From positions 396,226 through 430,161 of the forward strand of contig NZ_JH725095.1 in NCBI RefSeq assembly GCF_000278155.1: DNA of 33,936 nt. The letters run 5' to 3'. A program made the translations under genes and the position numbers. The stretch is from Bartonella doshiae NCTC 12862 = ATCC 700133 (GTDB lineage Bacteria > Pseudomonadota > Alphaproteobacteria > Rhizobiales > Rhizobiaceae). Shown here in pieces: positions 10,083 through 19,880 of the stretch (the first letter of the stretch is position 1; each line of letters starts with the position of its first letter). Under the pieces are notes generated by a model that saw nothing but the letters and a program-made list of their open reading frames with translations, ran no database searches and was not told the origin of the DNA.

Positions 10083-13000
10083 CTAAAAATTATAACGCAA
10101 TCCACCAGAAAAACTGGTCCCAGAAAAACCAGCTGTAGTGAGCTTGTGCTGGTAAGCCAAATCACCGTGGAGAGCAAGATTTGGAGACAATTGAGCATTA
10201 AAACCCAATCCTGCTTCTAAAGAAGAACCAAAAGCACCTAACTGAAAAGCATCTTTGAAACGCACAGTTTGTTTTCCACCTAAAACATGAGAAAGATGAA
10301 GCTTACTATAGAAGGAAACGACGCGCGCCTTTTCGGTTGCAGGAAGAGTCTTTCTTAAACTCCCTCCAACACGCATCACCCATTGATTAAGTTTTCCCAT
10401 CTCAATATCAAAATTGTCGATATCATGAGCTTTATTAAACTGGAGATGCTGATAAACAACCTGAACCTGCGGATTAAAAATGACTCCTTCATCCCCTACA
10501 ACAAACGCTTTACCTGTCGTCAATGAAGCGCTGAAAGGATTACCTTTTAATGTTGCCGTCTTACCCCGTGCACGAGTGAGAACATCCCCATTAAACAGAC
10601 CATAGGAGAAAAGACCATCCACATAAAAACCGGCGTCACATTGTACACCACCATACGCCGTAACCGACCATTTATCAAACGAACTCTTTTGGCTATGTGC
10701 AACATCAAGAGGCTGCAGAAAAATCTTTTCATAAGATCCCATAACCCCAAAAGACGCAGTATTATATGTACTTTCAATGGCTTGCAGCAAAACACCTGCA
10801 TCGATAGCATTATAATCAAGCTCGCCTCCATAACCATACTCAAGCGCAGAAAGATCTGAAAAATAGCGATAACTACCACCATAACCACGTACAAAAAAAG
10901 CGGGATTTTCTTCACTTGTCAACAATCCATTAGAGACAGTACGTAGAGATTCTAACCGCTTGCTCTGATGATCAATATTCATCAAACCAACTTGGAATAA
11001 AGCATTTGGTAAAAGCAGATAAGTTGGAACTTGCGGAACAACAGCTCTAATCCCCGGCTCGGGAATCGGCTTCGGAGAAGGTTCCGGAGAAGGATCTGGC
11101 TTAGGTTCCGGAGCAGGACTTGGCTCAGGTTCTGGAGCAGGATCTAGCTCAGGTTTTGGAAAAGGATCTGGTTGGGGAGCAACATATCTATTTTGAAGGC
11201 GGAAATCCCAAAATTTTCCTTCTCCTTTAACTAATCTTTGGGTAGAATCTGCTTCCCCTAAATTAGATTCTGGTCCATAAGCATAAAGTTGGTACTGATA
11301 AGGTGAATGCGCTAACGTAACATAACCACCATCTAACTGAAAAGAATTTTCATGCGCACTTCCAGAAACCTGAATAATTGAAATCCCTTCCTTATTTTCA
11401 CCGCTCCCCGTGTATCCCCCTGGACTGTCTGGAACGCCATTTACATGTACCATCGTTCTTCCAGAAACATCACCATAAATTAAAACACGATCTGTTTTTT
11501 GCTTATCAAGCTCTCCGCCCTCATTCAAATATGTATTAAGATAAATACGCGCATCACCCTGCGCCTTATAAACTTCACCCTCTCCCCTTCCAATATTTAG
11601 TGTGTAAGGAGTATAATTTTGACGAGGTTTTAATTTTGTAAACTTAATGATACTATTATCAATAAGGCTTACGTGTGAAACAGATGAATGATTTACCAAA
11701 CTAGGTTCACGCGGTTCTCTCCTTTGTGATTGTTGTAAAATCCACTCTGAACCGTCACCCAAATAAAATTTAGCAATAGAAGCATCATCAACGTAAGCTC
11801 CTCCTTCTAAAGTAGAAGCAACAGCCAAAACTGTTAAAGAAGCACCATTCTCAGCTTTTAAGAGTAAATTTTCTGAACTCAGGGTACTTTGTGTCAAACT
11901 AACAATGCCATCAGTAATTTGGGTACCATAAATAGCATTATCCTCAACAGAAAACATCGTTCTGTTCAAATCAACAAGCTCTACTCTGCGGAGATTTTTG
12001 TCTTCTTCTGATGAAACCTCTTCCTGAAGTTCATTTTCTATCCCTGGAAATTCTCCTCTAAAATATATACCATAAGATCCTTTACCTTCCACTGTAATAT
12101 GAGAAGATTGAATATTAACTTCACTTATACGATTACTCTTTAACACTTCTCTACTGTACGGAAGCGAATTAGAAGTAGCTACAGTATTTTCTGATAATAT
12201 GCCATGAACATTCGTTGCATGAACAGTAGTATCATGCACATCAATAGGACCACCTAAATCTGTACGAAAAACCGCATGATTATCTGAGTTTCCTTCTTTA
12301 CCCTTTCCAGTAATTTTAACATCTTTCAAAACTATCTTTCCCCCCAGCGTCAAAGAAGCTCCATGACTGTTTGTGAAATCAAGTGATCCATCCTCCATCC
12401 AAACTTCTGCGCCACCATTCCCATAAAGACTCGCCTTCCCATCGCTTGTCTTAATTTTTGTACTCTCTAAAAAAACTACCGCATTCCCTATTGCTTCAAC
12501 ACCTCTATTACTTTCAGCAATACTTCCATCCTTTACCTCAAGCATTCCATCACTACTATAAAGAGCAATATCTGTATTCTTGATAACAGGTGATTTCAAA
12601 AAAAGCTTGCCGGAATCTGTTACAGACACACCACGTGTAGAAGATTTATTTAAAATTAAACGGTCAACAATTACATTTTCACCGTTCACTATAGCATCCA
12701 TCCCCTTTACTGTTATAGCAGTATTAGAGGAAGCTCCAGCATTCTCATTCGTAATCTCATAATTCTTATACCTTATCGTGTCCGTTCCGCAATTATCGCA
12801 CATATAATATAATCCATCATACACCTTCAGCTTTCCATTATTGCCAGATTTAACATATGCTCTACTAATTCTGTTCTCCCCACTAAGCTTCTTATAGTCA
12901 GTACGTCCACTAAGGTGATTTTCGCTAAGACGACTTCCGCTGAGCCCACTAAGACTATTAGTGTCATGGCTAATTCTACCGAGACTTTCTCCCATAGAGG

Positions 13001-13178
13001 AAGCAGATAATATACTAGATGAATTAGAGGGAGGGATAATAGGAGATACAGAGATATTATAAGATATATTACTACGCTCCTCTGCAGTTGCTACCCCCTC
13101 CACTCCAGTTTGCAGTAAAGAAAAGATAGCCGTCGTCAAAGTACATAAATACGCGCGATTTCTAAACACTTTAATCAT
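10083..13178 (-). CDS. Autotransporter, 1031 aa
   Basis: The ATG at 13178 has a good ribosome site (GAGGGAA, four bases before it) and starts MIKVFRNRAYLCTLTTAIF, a signal peptide. Near residues 40-100 there is a Ser-rich segment with repeated LSG/LSE units (LSGLSGSRLSENHLSG). The Cys motif here is the compact YYMCDNCGTDT. The passenger (to about 655) contains repeated solenoid-like blocks, DRVLIYGDVSG and KFWDFRLQNRYV. A long linker alternates Pro with Glu, Asp, Lys and Ala (PEPEPSPAPEPKPDPSPEP). The barrel, about residues 712-1031, runs from VVPQVPTYLLLPNALFQVG to SFSGGLRYNF. Long stretches of barrel are near-identical to the 949-aa protein, which fits duplication with possible gene conversion. 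Confidence 0.93.
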   Translation of the reverse strand: MIKVFRNRAYLCTLTTAIFSLLQTGVEGVATAEERSNISYNISVSPIIPPSNSSSILSASSMGESLGRISHDTNSLSGLSGSRLSENHLSGRTDYKKLSGENRISRAYVKSGNNGKLKVYDGLYYMCDNCGTDTIRYKNYEITNENAGASSNTAITVKGMDAIVNGENVIVDRLILNKSSTRGVSVTDSGKLFLKSPVIKNTDIALYSSDGMLEVKDGSIAESNRGVEAIGNAVVFLESTKIKTSDGKASLYGNGGAEVWMEDGSLDFTNSHGASLTLGGKIVLKDVKITGKGKEGNSDNHAVFRTDLGGPIDVHDTTVHATNVHGILSENTVATSNSLPYSREVLKSNRISEVNIQSSHITVEGKGSYGIYFRGEFPGIENELQEEVSSEEDKNLRRVELVDLNRTMFSVEDNAIYGTQITDGIVSLTQSTLSSENLLLKAENGASLTVLAVASTLEGGAYVDDASIAKFYLGDGSEWILQQSQRREPREPSLVNHSSVSHVSLIDNSIIKFTKLKPRQNYTPYTLNIGRGEGEVYKAQGDARIYLNTYLNEGGELDKQKTDRVLIYGDVSGRTMVHVNGVPDSPGGYTGSGENKEGISIIQVSGSAHENSFQLDGGYVTLAHSPYQYQLYAYGPESNLGEADSTQRLVKGEGKFWDFRLQNRYVAPQPDPFPKPELDPAPEPEPSPAPEPKPDPSPEPSPKPIPEPGIRAVVPQVPTYLLLPNALFQVGLMNIDHQSKRLESLRTVSNGLLTSEENPAFFVRGYGGSYRYFSDLSALEYGYGGELDYNAIDAGVLLQAIESTYNTASFGVMGSYEKIFLQPLDVAHSQKSSFDKWSVTAYGGVQCDAGFYVDGLFSYGLFNGDVLTRARGKTATLKGNPFSASLTTGKAFVVGDEGVIFNPQVQVVYQHLQFNKAHDIDNFDIEMGKLNQWVMRVGGSLRKTLPATEKARVVSFYSKLHLSHVLGGKQTVRFKDAFQLGAFGSSLEAGLGFNAQLSPNLALHGDLAYQHKLTTAGFSGTSFSGGLRYNF

Positions 13179-13188
13179 AGTTCCCTCG

Positions 13189-13212
13189 AAACTTTCCTTC
13201 CCCTCCTGTTAA
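13189..13212 (-). promoter_or_regulatory. Conserved purine-rich leader element
   Basis: On the coding strand this reads TTAACAGGAGGGG then AAGGAAAGTTT. It matches the elements before the 865-aa and 949-aa genes. Here a second, closer Shine-Dalgarno (GAGGG) lies between it and the ATG, so this element is unlikely to be only the ribosome site. Confidence 0.5.
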
Positions 13213-13379
13213 AAACAAAAGCACTTGTAAAAACGCCATCAAATAGAAAACCAAAAGGATGCGTTTATTGCTCATTTGACAGGTGCAACGAGTTATCCAA
13301 ATAAATTCAGCAGAAATTTACCCACAACATAACAACCGACCATAAGTGAACAATTATTCATTGCAATTTATAGGTGTAT

Positions 13380-13394
13380 AATACATTATGTATT
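13380..13394. promoter_or_regulatory. AATACAT-T-ATGTATT palindrome in the 1031-aa gene promoter region
   Basis: Perfect 7+1+7 palindrome about 200 bp upstream of the start codon at 13178. It overlaps the -10-like string ATGTATTATA on the minus strand. A related palindrome precedes the 949-aa gene. A regulator site is inferred. Confidence 0.4.
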
Positions 13395-13787
13395 TCGTGT
13401 AAAGCAAAAATAAAATCATTGCGTGTAATTGATTAATTTTATCAATTTATAATTGTGTCTTTGGAAAAAATGACCCTAAAACGATGTGTAAAATAAAGTG
13501 AGTGTAAACTCATAAAAAAACTGATCAAAAAATCTAACTCTTACAAGCTTATGATATAAATCAGTGCACCATAACGCAGTATTTGAAGAGATTGGACACT
13601 CTCACTAGAGCTCTCATTTATTACAGAATCCAAAGTGTAAAAGAATAATATGGATTAATTTGTATGGTATCGCTATCACCAAAAATTGTAAAAGAGTTAT
13701 TGAAAGTAGCAATAAATGATACCGATATCAGGAACTTTCAATCGCAATAAAAAGAGAAAAGCATTTTTAATGTACAAAATGTATAAA
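13395..13787. other. Intergenic region without a recognisable gene
   Basis: This AT-rich stretch lies between the 1031-aa gene promoter and the terminator of the 1990-aa gene. No open frame shows family motifs. Its only clear structure is a nested inverted repeat: ATTGAAAGT (13699-13707) pairs with ACTTTCAAT (13734-13742), and inside it TGATA (13717-13721) pairs with TATCA (13726-13730). It could be a small RNA, a remnant element end or an operator. Confidence 0.4.
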
Positions 13788-13816
13788 TAAAAAAGGCAGC
13801 ACAAAGTGCTGCCTTT
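13788..13816 (-). terminator. Rho-independent terminator of the 1990-aa gene
   Basis: An 11-bp GC-containing stem (AAAGGCAGCAC with GTGCTGCCTTT) has a 3-base loop and, on the minus strand, a T-rich tail. It lies about 20 bp past the stop codon. Confidence 0.93.
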
Positions 13817-13837
13817 CTAACAAATATGTATTGAGTC

Positions 13838-16800
13838 TTAAAACTGGTAACGCATCCCTCCAGAAAAACTGGCTCCAGAAAAACCAGCTTTGGTAAGTTT
13901 GTGCTGATAAATGACATCACTATGAAGCACAAACTTCTGAGACAATCGAGCATTGATCCCTAAACCAGCTTCTAGAGAAGAACCGAAAGCACCCAACTGG
14001 AAATCATCCGTGAAACGTACCATTTGTTTGCTTCCAAAGCCATGTACAAGATGAAGTTTGCCGTAGAAAGAAACTGCATTCATCCCTTCAGCCCCTTTAG
14101 GAGCCTTTGTCAAACGTCCACCAACACGTACAAGCCACTGATCAAGATTCCCCATCTCAATATCAAAGTTGTCAATATCACGCGCCTGACTAAACTGGAG
14201 AATTTGATAAGAAACCTGAATTTGCGGATCAAAAACAATCCCTTCATACCCAGTAACAAATGCTTGACCACCAGTTAATGAAGCGCTGAGAGGACGACCT
14301 TCCAACGTCGCTGTCGTGCCCCGTGCAAGGGTAAGAACATCTCCTTTGAACAGGCCATAGGAAAGAAGACCATCCACATAAAAACCTGCCTCATGTTGCA
14401 TGCTACCATATGCCGTAGCTGTCCACTTGTTAAAGTCACTTTTTTGGCTTTGTTCAACTTCCAAAGGCTGCAAAGAAAGTTTTCCATAAGATCCCATAAT
14501 GCCGAAGGATATAGCGCTGGAAACACTTTCGATTGTTTGCAACGAAACACCTGCTTCTACAGCATTATAATCAAGATCTCCTCCATAACCATATTCCAGA
14601 GCAGATAGATTTGAAGCATAACGGTAACTACCACCATAACCACGCAAGAATACAGCAGGTTTTTCACGGATTTCTACCATTCCCTTAGGAGTAGCCCGCA
14701 TAGATTCTAGCTGCTTATGTTGATTACTGATATCCATTAAGCCAGCATGGAATAAGGTATTTGGTAAGAGCAGATAAGTCGGAACTTGCGGAACAACAGA
14801 CCTTACAACTTGCCCTGAAGATGCAACAGATTTAACTCCAGCAACAGAGGTGTATGCAGAACCATTAGATTGAACATACTGATTTTCTAAACGGAAATTC
14901 CAAAATTTTCCACCGTTTTTATCAAATTTCTGACTAACATGCTCATCCGACAAAGTAGCTTCTGGATTATAAGAACGGAGAGTATATTTATAAGGTGAAT
15001 TCCCCAGTGCAACATAATTACCATTCAGTTGGAAAGAATCTTTTTCCGCTTTTCCATAAACCTGAATAATTGAAACACTGTGTGCTTTTTTAACGTCACC
15101 TTTATCATTGTCAGAAATACCATCCACATGCACCACAGTTTTTCCAGAAACATCACCATGAATCAAAAGCCTATCAGTTACTTGATCACCACTCGTATCG
15201 TTAGGATTTAAACGTGCATTAATATTAATCACAGCATCACCATGTGCACTGTAAACAATACCATGTCCTTCTCCAATGCGAAGTGTTTGATATCGATATT
15301 TCCCAGATTCTGGAATTGAAAACTCAATAACACTATCCGCAAGTTTTATAGACGAAATGCACGAATCTAAACAGCTCAAGTTTGAAAGCTGTTGCCGTTT
15401 ATAGTTACCTTTCGCCACAATCCATACTGATTGATTAGATAAATCAATATGAGCACGAGAAGTGTCATCAATGCGAGCACCACCTGCAATTATAGAGTTA
15501 TTAGCCGAAAGCAATATATTAGAGTCATTTTCAGCCACCAATAACAAATCACCAGCAAGAGTTGTTTTATTTTCTAAGAAAACACGACCACCAGAATTAT
15601 TACCATAAATAGCTATACTCTTTGAGACATCGAAATCAGTTTGTTTCAATGAAACATCCCCTGTTATGCCTACAGCGGGTGTTTTCTCTTGTGGAAGCAC
15701 AACACTTCGCTTAACAACAGTTACTTTCTCAACAGTATCTCCTTTTGAAGCAGACTCCACTGACGATTCTGAAACGATTTTCTCTAGATGCTTATTTTGA
15801 CTCTGTTGCTCTATTCCTTTCCGCCCCGTTCCATCGAAATATATACCATAGGATTTATCACCTTCCACTTTAACAATAGAAGATTCGATATTAGCACGGC
15901 TCATAGGAAGACGAACATCAGCAGATCTCCTTTTTCTAGAAGAGTCCGTCTCAATGATGCCATCAGTACCCCTAACCCACAAAGCATTAGCATCAGTAAC
16001 AACATTTCCTTCAACAAAATCTATGGAACTATTATCACTTAACAGAAAAGCTGCACGTCCAAACTTCTCTGTAGTCCCCGATTGTTCTTGTCCATTGTTC
16101 GCAGTAATGTCCACTTTTCTTAATTTAACACGTCCCCCCGATTCCGACCTAACAGCCACTCCACCTGCCAGAGAAATCGTCCCAGAGTCCATAGTTATCT
16201 CACCAGCATTACTAGCAAGACCAGCTACAGCCAAATCTCCCGTTACAGTAATTGCTGTATTACTTAAATTAACAGATGACCCAGAGCCCGCCAAAGCACC
16301 CACATAATGCACACTGACTGTTCCATTATTCATCTTGACCTTTCCAGCTCTTTGCGCCTCCAGTCCAATCAAAGAAGATTTAATTGTTGATTTTTTATCC
16401 AGAACAACCTCTGCACCGTCTTCTGCAAGCACAGCACTCACAGCCTGTAATTTAGTACGATCAACATTACTTTCATTATTAGAAGAATCTGCACCACTAA
16501 TGGCAGCATTCTCTAGCTTAATAACGGTATTAGTACTCTTCGCATGTACGGAATGCTGGGTTTGATCATTTGCCTTTAGTGTAAGATTTGCTATTGTGTG
16601 CGATCTACCATCACTACACGAATAAGGAGTTTGCGATTTATTTACACCATTTTTCCCTGTATCATCACACTTAGTGGAAACATTCTCTTTACTAGAGCCA
16701 TCAGCGCGCGCAGAAGAACTAGATGTAGTACTAGATATAGTAGATTTATCAGTAACAACAGACTGCGCAGGAGTAGCAGACCTTGTAAAGGAAGAAGCCG

Positions 16801-19800
16801 ACATGATAGGTGCAGGAGCCCCAACAGTATAAACAAGAGCAGATCCAGGGGATAAAGTAGCAGATATCATAGTCTCAGATGTATCAGACCGCGCAAGTGA
16901 AGAAGGCAGACTACGTCCTACAGCCTCTCCCCTATTCCCCTTAGATGCAGGCAAAGATGTAGCCGTCGAAGCAGATACAGTGTTCACTACAGACGTACGA
17001 GAGGTATCTGTAACCACAGTAGATGTACTGGTTGCAGTATCACTGGCTGTATTACCGCTGGCTGCAATGTCATTGGTTGTAGTACCGCTGGCTGCAATAC
17101 CAGTTGTATCAAGATTCCCACCTACCGTAGAATTATCACCCTCATCAGTATGTTCTACTTCATTAGAACCACCTCCACTAGGAAGCGCCTCAGGCATACC
17201 ATCCGTTGTTACCGATTCTTGACGGACAAGAACATCTCCGTTCCCAGATGGAGAAGTCTCATCTTCCTCAGATGAAGAGTCCTCAGGGACGGAAAGTAGA
17301 ACACGCCCAACCCCAAGTCCACCAGACACAGGAACAGAAGGAGCTGTATCAGATGAAGGATCTAATACAAGAGGCCCATTTCCTTGAGAAGAATCGCCTG
17401 TTTGAGGAGCACCACTTACTTGAGAAGCCCCATTTACTTGAGAAGCCCCTCTCGCTTGAGAGTTATCACGACCAGGAGAACTCACAGATTGATCATTACT
17501 TCCAGAAAGTCCAAAAGGCTGAGACGCTAAATAATCAAATGGAATATTTTCACTTTCTAAACGAAAATCCCAAACATCTGTAGCACGAGCAAGCAATCCC
17601 CTCTCAAAATACTTCATTTTTGGAGGAACAGATGGACCATAAGCCCGAAGAACATATTTATAAGGACCTTTCAGCGTAACATAATCACCTTCCAGGGTAA
17701 AAGAATTGCTGTTTGCTTTTCCAAAAACCTGAATAAGTGAAACACTGTAGTTCTTTTGTTGTGCAGCATCAGCATCTGCATTATTCTCAAATCCTACAGG
17801 ACTTACATACACTTTAGTCATTCCAGAAACATCACCATGAATCAAAAGTCTATCAGACATTAATCCATTAGCAGGCATTTTATTAGCTTTACCAGAACCA
17901 TCAGAAACCAAACCTACATTGAAGAAAACCGCAGAATGCCCATCAGCACGGTAAACCATCCCATCCCCGTTTCCGATACGAAGCATTCGATACTTACTAT
18001 GCGCTCCTCCTAAAGAAAGGAATTTAATACTACTATTTACAAGTCTCATAGATGAAATACATGAATCCACACAATTCGAACCTGAATTATCCCAACCTTT
18101 ATATACAGCTTCTGTTAAATACCACTCTGATCCACCAGTTAAAAAAAGATCAGCACGCGCATCCCCATCAATGCGAGCACCACCCATGATAAGAGAGTCA
18201 TCAACAAGAACCGATAGATTGGAAGAACCTTCAGCTTTCAACAACAAGTTACCAGAAACATTTGATTCCTCTTCTATAACGACATAACCACCAAAATTAT
18301 CACCATAAATAGCTATACCATCTGGTGCTCTGAGAGAAGCATTTTTCAAAAGAACTGCATATGTTTCAACTGAATCTGGCGACTCTGCTCCTTGCCTTAT
18401 TCTCAAATTTTGATTTGGATTTCTCAAATTTTGACTTCGGTCACTAAAATGTATACCATAAGACTTTTCACCCCAAACATTAATAGTTGAAGACCTGACA
18501 CTAGCACTAATATTCAAAAGACCAGAAAATCCCTTAGTACCTAAAAATCTTTCCATGTGATCTGTAATATCAATTGCAGCAGAAGACACATCATTTAAAA
18601 TAGCGAGGTCAACTGCTTCATCATCATCTTCAGATCCATCCGCTAAAATTTCATCATGCTCACCCAAATCATAACCCCCTCCAAAACCTACTGATTCAGC
18701 TTCTTCGTCTTCGAGGTCAAACTCATTGATATCATACATGGCATTTTCTAAGAAACTGTTCTTAGGGCCTTTCTGAATCCACAAACCTGTAGCATCAGAA
18801 ACATCAACATGACCTCTATTATTAAAGGAAATATAACCTCCATTCGACACGAAGACAAAACGCGTTGGTTCACCAGCAAAACTTATTTCTTCCTCATCTT
18901 GCTCTTGAACTCCTTGTATTCGTACAAGATCTTTTGGACTAACAACATTAACCCCATTTAGTTGAGCAAATCCTATATCCGCTGATACAACTCCTACCCC
19001 GCTTCCTTTCAAGAAAAGCGTTCCCGATTGCATAATTATTGGAGACCTCTCATAACTCACTAAACCAATCGCACCTACATCAATATCTACACTATCCAAA
19101 CGAATATATGATTCAGAACCAGCTAGAACCCCCACAGGAGTTTGGCTAATTACCCCAGACCTCATATTAATTTTTCCACCCAATTTAGCCTCAAGCCCAG
19201 TAGAAAAACCACGAACACTCAAATGCTTCAAATTAACCTTTGCATCTACTGCCGAAAATACACCACTCCCAATCCCCATTGCCTCATTAACAACAGCATT
19301 AGGACCTAGAACAGCAGGACGATCATTATACTTCACACCAAGAATGGACACCCTATCTAATGTAACAGTTGTCGTGCTAGCTAGAACAGGAGCAAGAGAT
19401 TGAACACTAACATCCCCCCCAGATCCACCAATGCCGGGGCCCACCTGTTCCATCTGAAGAACCCCCATTGCATACACCCCAGTATCACGATACGTTTTCG
19501 CACGAATGGCCCCAACTTTCGCTGAGTGTTTCCGACCATCATGACAGAAAATAGGGTCCTGATTCATGTTAAAACTCTTAGGACTACATGCATAAAGGTT
19601 ATTTTGTTGTATCATTCTTACAGGAAGATTAGGACCATTACTTTGTAATACAGGAGAAGGAGTACCCGAAAGAGAAGGAGTACCCGCAGAAGAACGAGAA
19701 GGGGATCCATCAGAACTGCTCCCCATACAAACATCCATACCTTGTAAAAAAAGGAAAATACTTGTTGTGAGTGCACACAAATTCGTACGATTTCTAAATA

Positions 19801-19810
19801 CATTAATCAT
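13838..19810 (-). CDS. Giant autotransporter with two passenger modules and one barrel, 1990 aa
   Basis: MINVFRNRTNLCALTTSIF is the signal peptide. Module 1 (about 50-750) starts with a Cys pair and CHDGRKHS. It contains an acidic insert near 365-400 (FDLEDEEAES, then GSEDDDEAVD), the block CVDSCISSMRLVNSSI, DRLLIHGDVSGMTKVYV, and ends in VWDFRLESEN, the usual passenger end. A Ser/Thr/Gly-rich linker of about 300 residues follows (755-1060), with repeats such as ASQVNGASQVSGAPQ. Module 2 begins anew with CDDTGKNGVNKSQTPYSC and SDGRSHTIANLTLK, has CLDSCISSIKLADSVIEF and DRLLIHGDVSGKTVVHVDG, and ends FWNFRLENQYV. A single barrel runs from about 1670 (VVPQVPTYLLLPNTLFHAG) to SFSGGMRYQF. It looks like a fusion of two genes that lost the first barrel and the second signal peptide. 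The frame is intact throughout. Confidence 0.93.
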   Translation of the reverse strand: MINVFRNRTNLCALTTSIFLFLQGMDVCMGSSSDGSPSRSSAGTPSLSGTPSPVLQSNGPNLPVRMIQQNNLYACSPKSFNMNQDPIFCHDGRKHSAKVGAIRAKTYRDTGVYAMGVLQMEQVGPGIGGSGGDVSVQSLAPVLASTTTVTLDRVSILGVKYNDRPAVLGPNAVVNEAMGIGSGVFSAVDAKVNLKHLSVRGFSTGLEAKLGGKINMRSGVISQTPVGVLAGSESYIRLDSVDIDVGAIGLVSYERSPIIMQSGTLFLKGSGVGVVSADIGFAQLNGVNVVSPKDLVRIQGVQEQDEEEISFAGEPTRFVFVSNGGYISFNNRGHVDVSDATGLWIQKGPKNSFLENAMYDINEFDLEDEEAESVGFGGGYDLGEHDEILADGSEDDDEAVDLAILNDVSSAAIDITDHMERFLGTKGFSGLLNISASVRSSTINVWGEKSYGIHFSDRSQNLRNPNQNLRIRQGAESPDSVETYAVLLKNASLRAPDGIAIYGDNFGGYVVIEEESNVSGNLLLKAEGSSNLSVLVDDSLIMGGARIDGDARADLFLTGGSEWYLTEAVYKGWDNSGSNCVDSCISSMRLVNSSIKFLSLGGAHSKYRMLRIGNGDGMVYRADGHSAVFFNVGLVSDGSGKANKMPANGLMSDRLLIHGDVSGMTKVYVSPVGFENNADADAAQQKNYSVSLIQVFGKANSNSFTLEGDYVTLKGPYKYVLRAYGPSVPPKMKYFERGLLARATDVWDFRLESENIPFDYLASQPFGLSGSNDQSVSSPGRDNSQARGASQVNGASQVSGAPQTGDSSQGNGPLVLDPSSDTAPSVPVSGGLGVGRVLLSVPEDSSSEEDETSPSGNGDVLVRQESVTTDGMPEALPSGGGSNEVEHTDEGDNSTVGGNLDTTGIAASGTTTNDIAASGNTASDTATSTSTVVTDTSRTSVVNTVSASTATSLPASKGNRGEAVGRSLPSSLARSDTSETMISATLSPGSALVYTVGAPAPIMSASSFTRSATPAQSVVTDKSTISSTTSSSSARADGSSKENVSTKCDDTGKNGVNKSQTPYSCSDGRSHTIANLTLKANDQTQHSVHAKSTNTVIKLENAAISGADSSNNESNVDRTKLQAVSAVLAEDGAEVVLDKKSTIKSSLIGLEAQRAGKVKMNNGTVSVHYVGALAGSGSSVNLSNTAITVTGDLAVAGLASNAGEITMDSGTISLAGGVAVRSESGGRVKLRKVDITANNGQEQSGTTEKFGRAAFLLSDNSSIDFVEGNVVTDANALWVRGTDGIIETDSSRKRRSADVRLPMSRANIESSIVKVEGDKSYGIYFDGTGRKGIEQQSQNKHLEKIVSESSVESASKGDTVEKVTVVKRSVVLPQEKTPAVGITGDVSLKQTDFDVSKSIAIYGNNSGGRVFLENKTTLAGDLLLVAENDSNILLSANNSIIAGGARIDDTSRAHIDLSNQSVWIVAKGNYKRQQLSNLSCLDSCISSIKLADSVIEFSIPESGKYRYQTLRIGEGHGIVYSAHGDAVININARLNPNDTSGDQVTDRLLIHGDVSGKTVVHVDGISDNDKGDVKKAHSVSIIQVYGKAEKDSFQLNGNYVALGNSPYKYTLRSYNPEATLSDEHVSQKFDKNGGKFWNFRLENQYVQSNGSAYTSVAGVKSVASSGQVVRSVVPQVPTYLLLPNTLFHAGLMDISNQHKQLESMRATPKGMVEIREKPAVFLRGYGGSYRYASNLSALEYGYGGDLDYNAVEAGVSLQTIESVSSAISFGIMGSYGKLSLQPLEVEQSQKSDFNKWTATAYGSMQHEAGFYVDGLLSYGLFKGDVLTLARGTTATLEGRPLSASLTGGQAFVTGYEGIVFDPQIQVSYQILQFSQARDIDNFDIEMGNLDQWLVRVGGRLTKAPKGAEGMNAVSFYGKLHLVHGFGSKQMVRFTDDFQLGAFGSSLEAGLGINARLSQKFVLHSDVIYQHKLTKAGFSGASFSGGMRYQF

Positions 19811-19880
19811 ATGCTAAACTTTCTAAATAATGTTGTAAAAGCATGATAAATTGGGTAAAAAATAGGTAGATGACAATTCG

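Noticed and set aside
16598..17583. Plus-strand open frames opposite the Ser/Thr-rich linker
   Set aside because: They are low-complexity shadows of the repetitive linker codons of the 1990-aa gene.
1..19810. Trimeric YadA/BadA-type adhesins
   Set aside because: The C-terminal barrels are about 310-320 residues, the size of classical monomeric autotransporters, not the short trimeric anchor.
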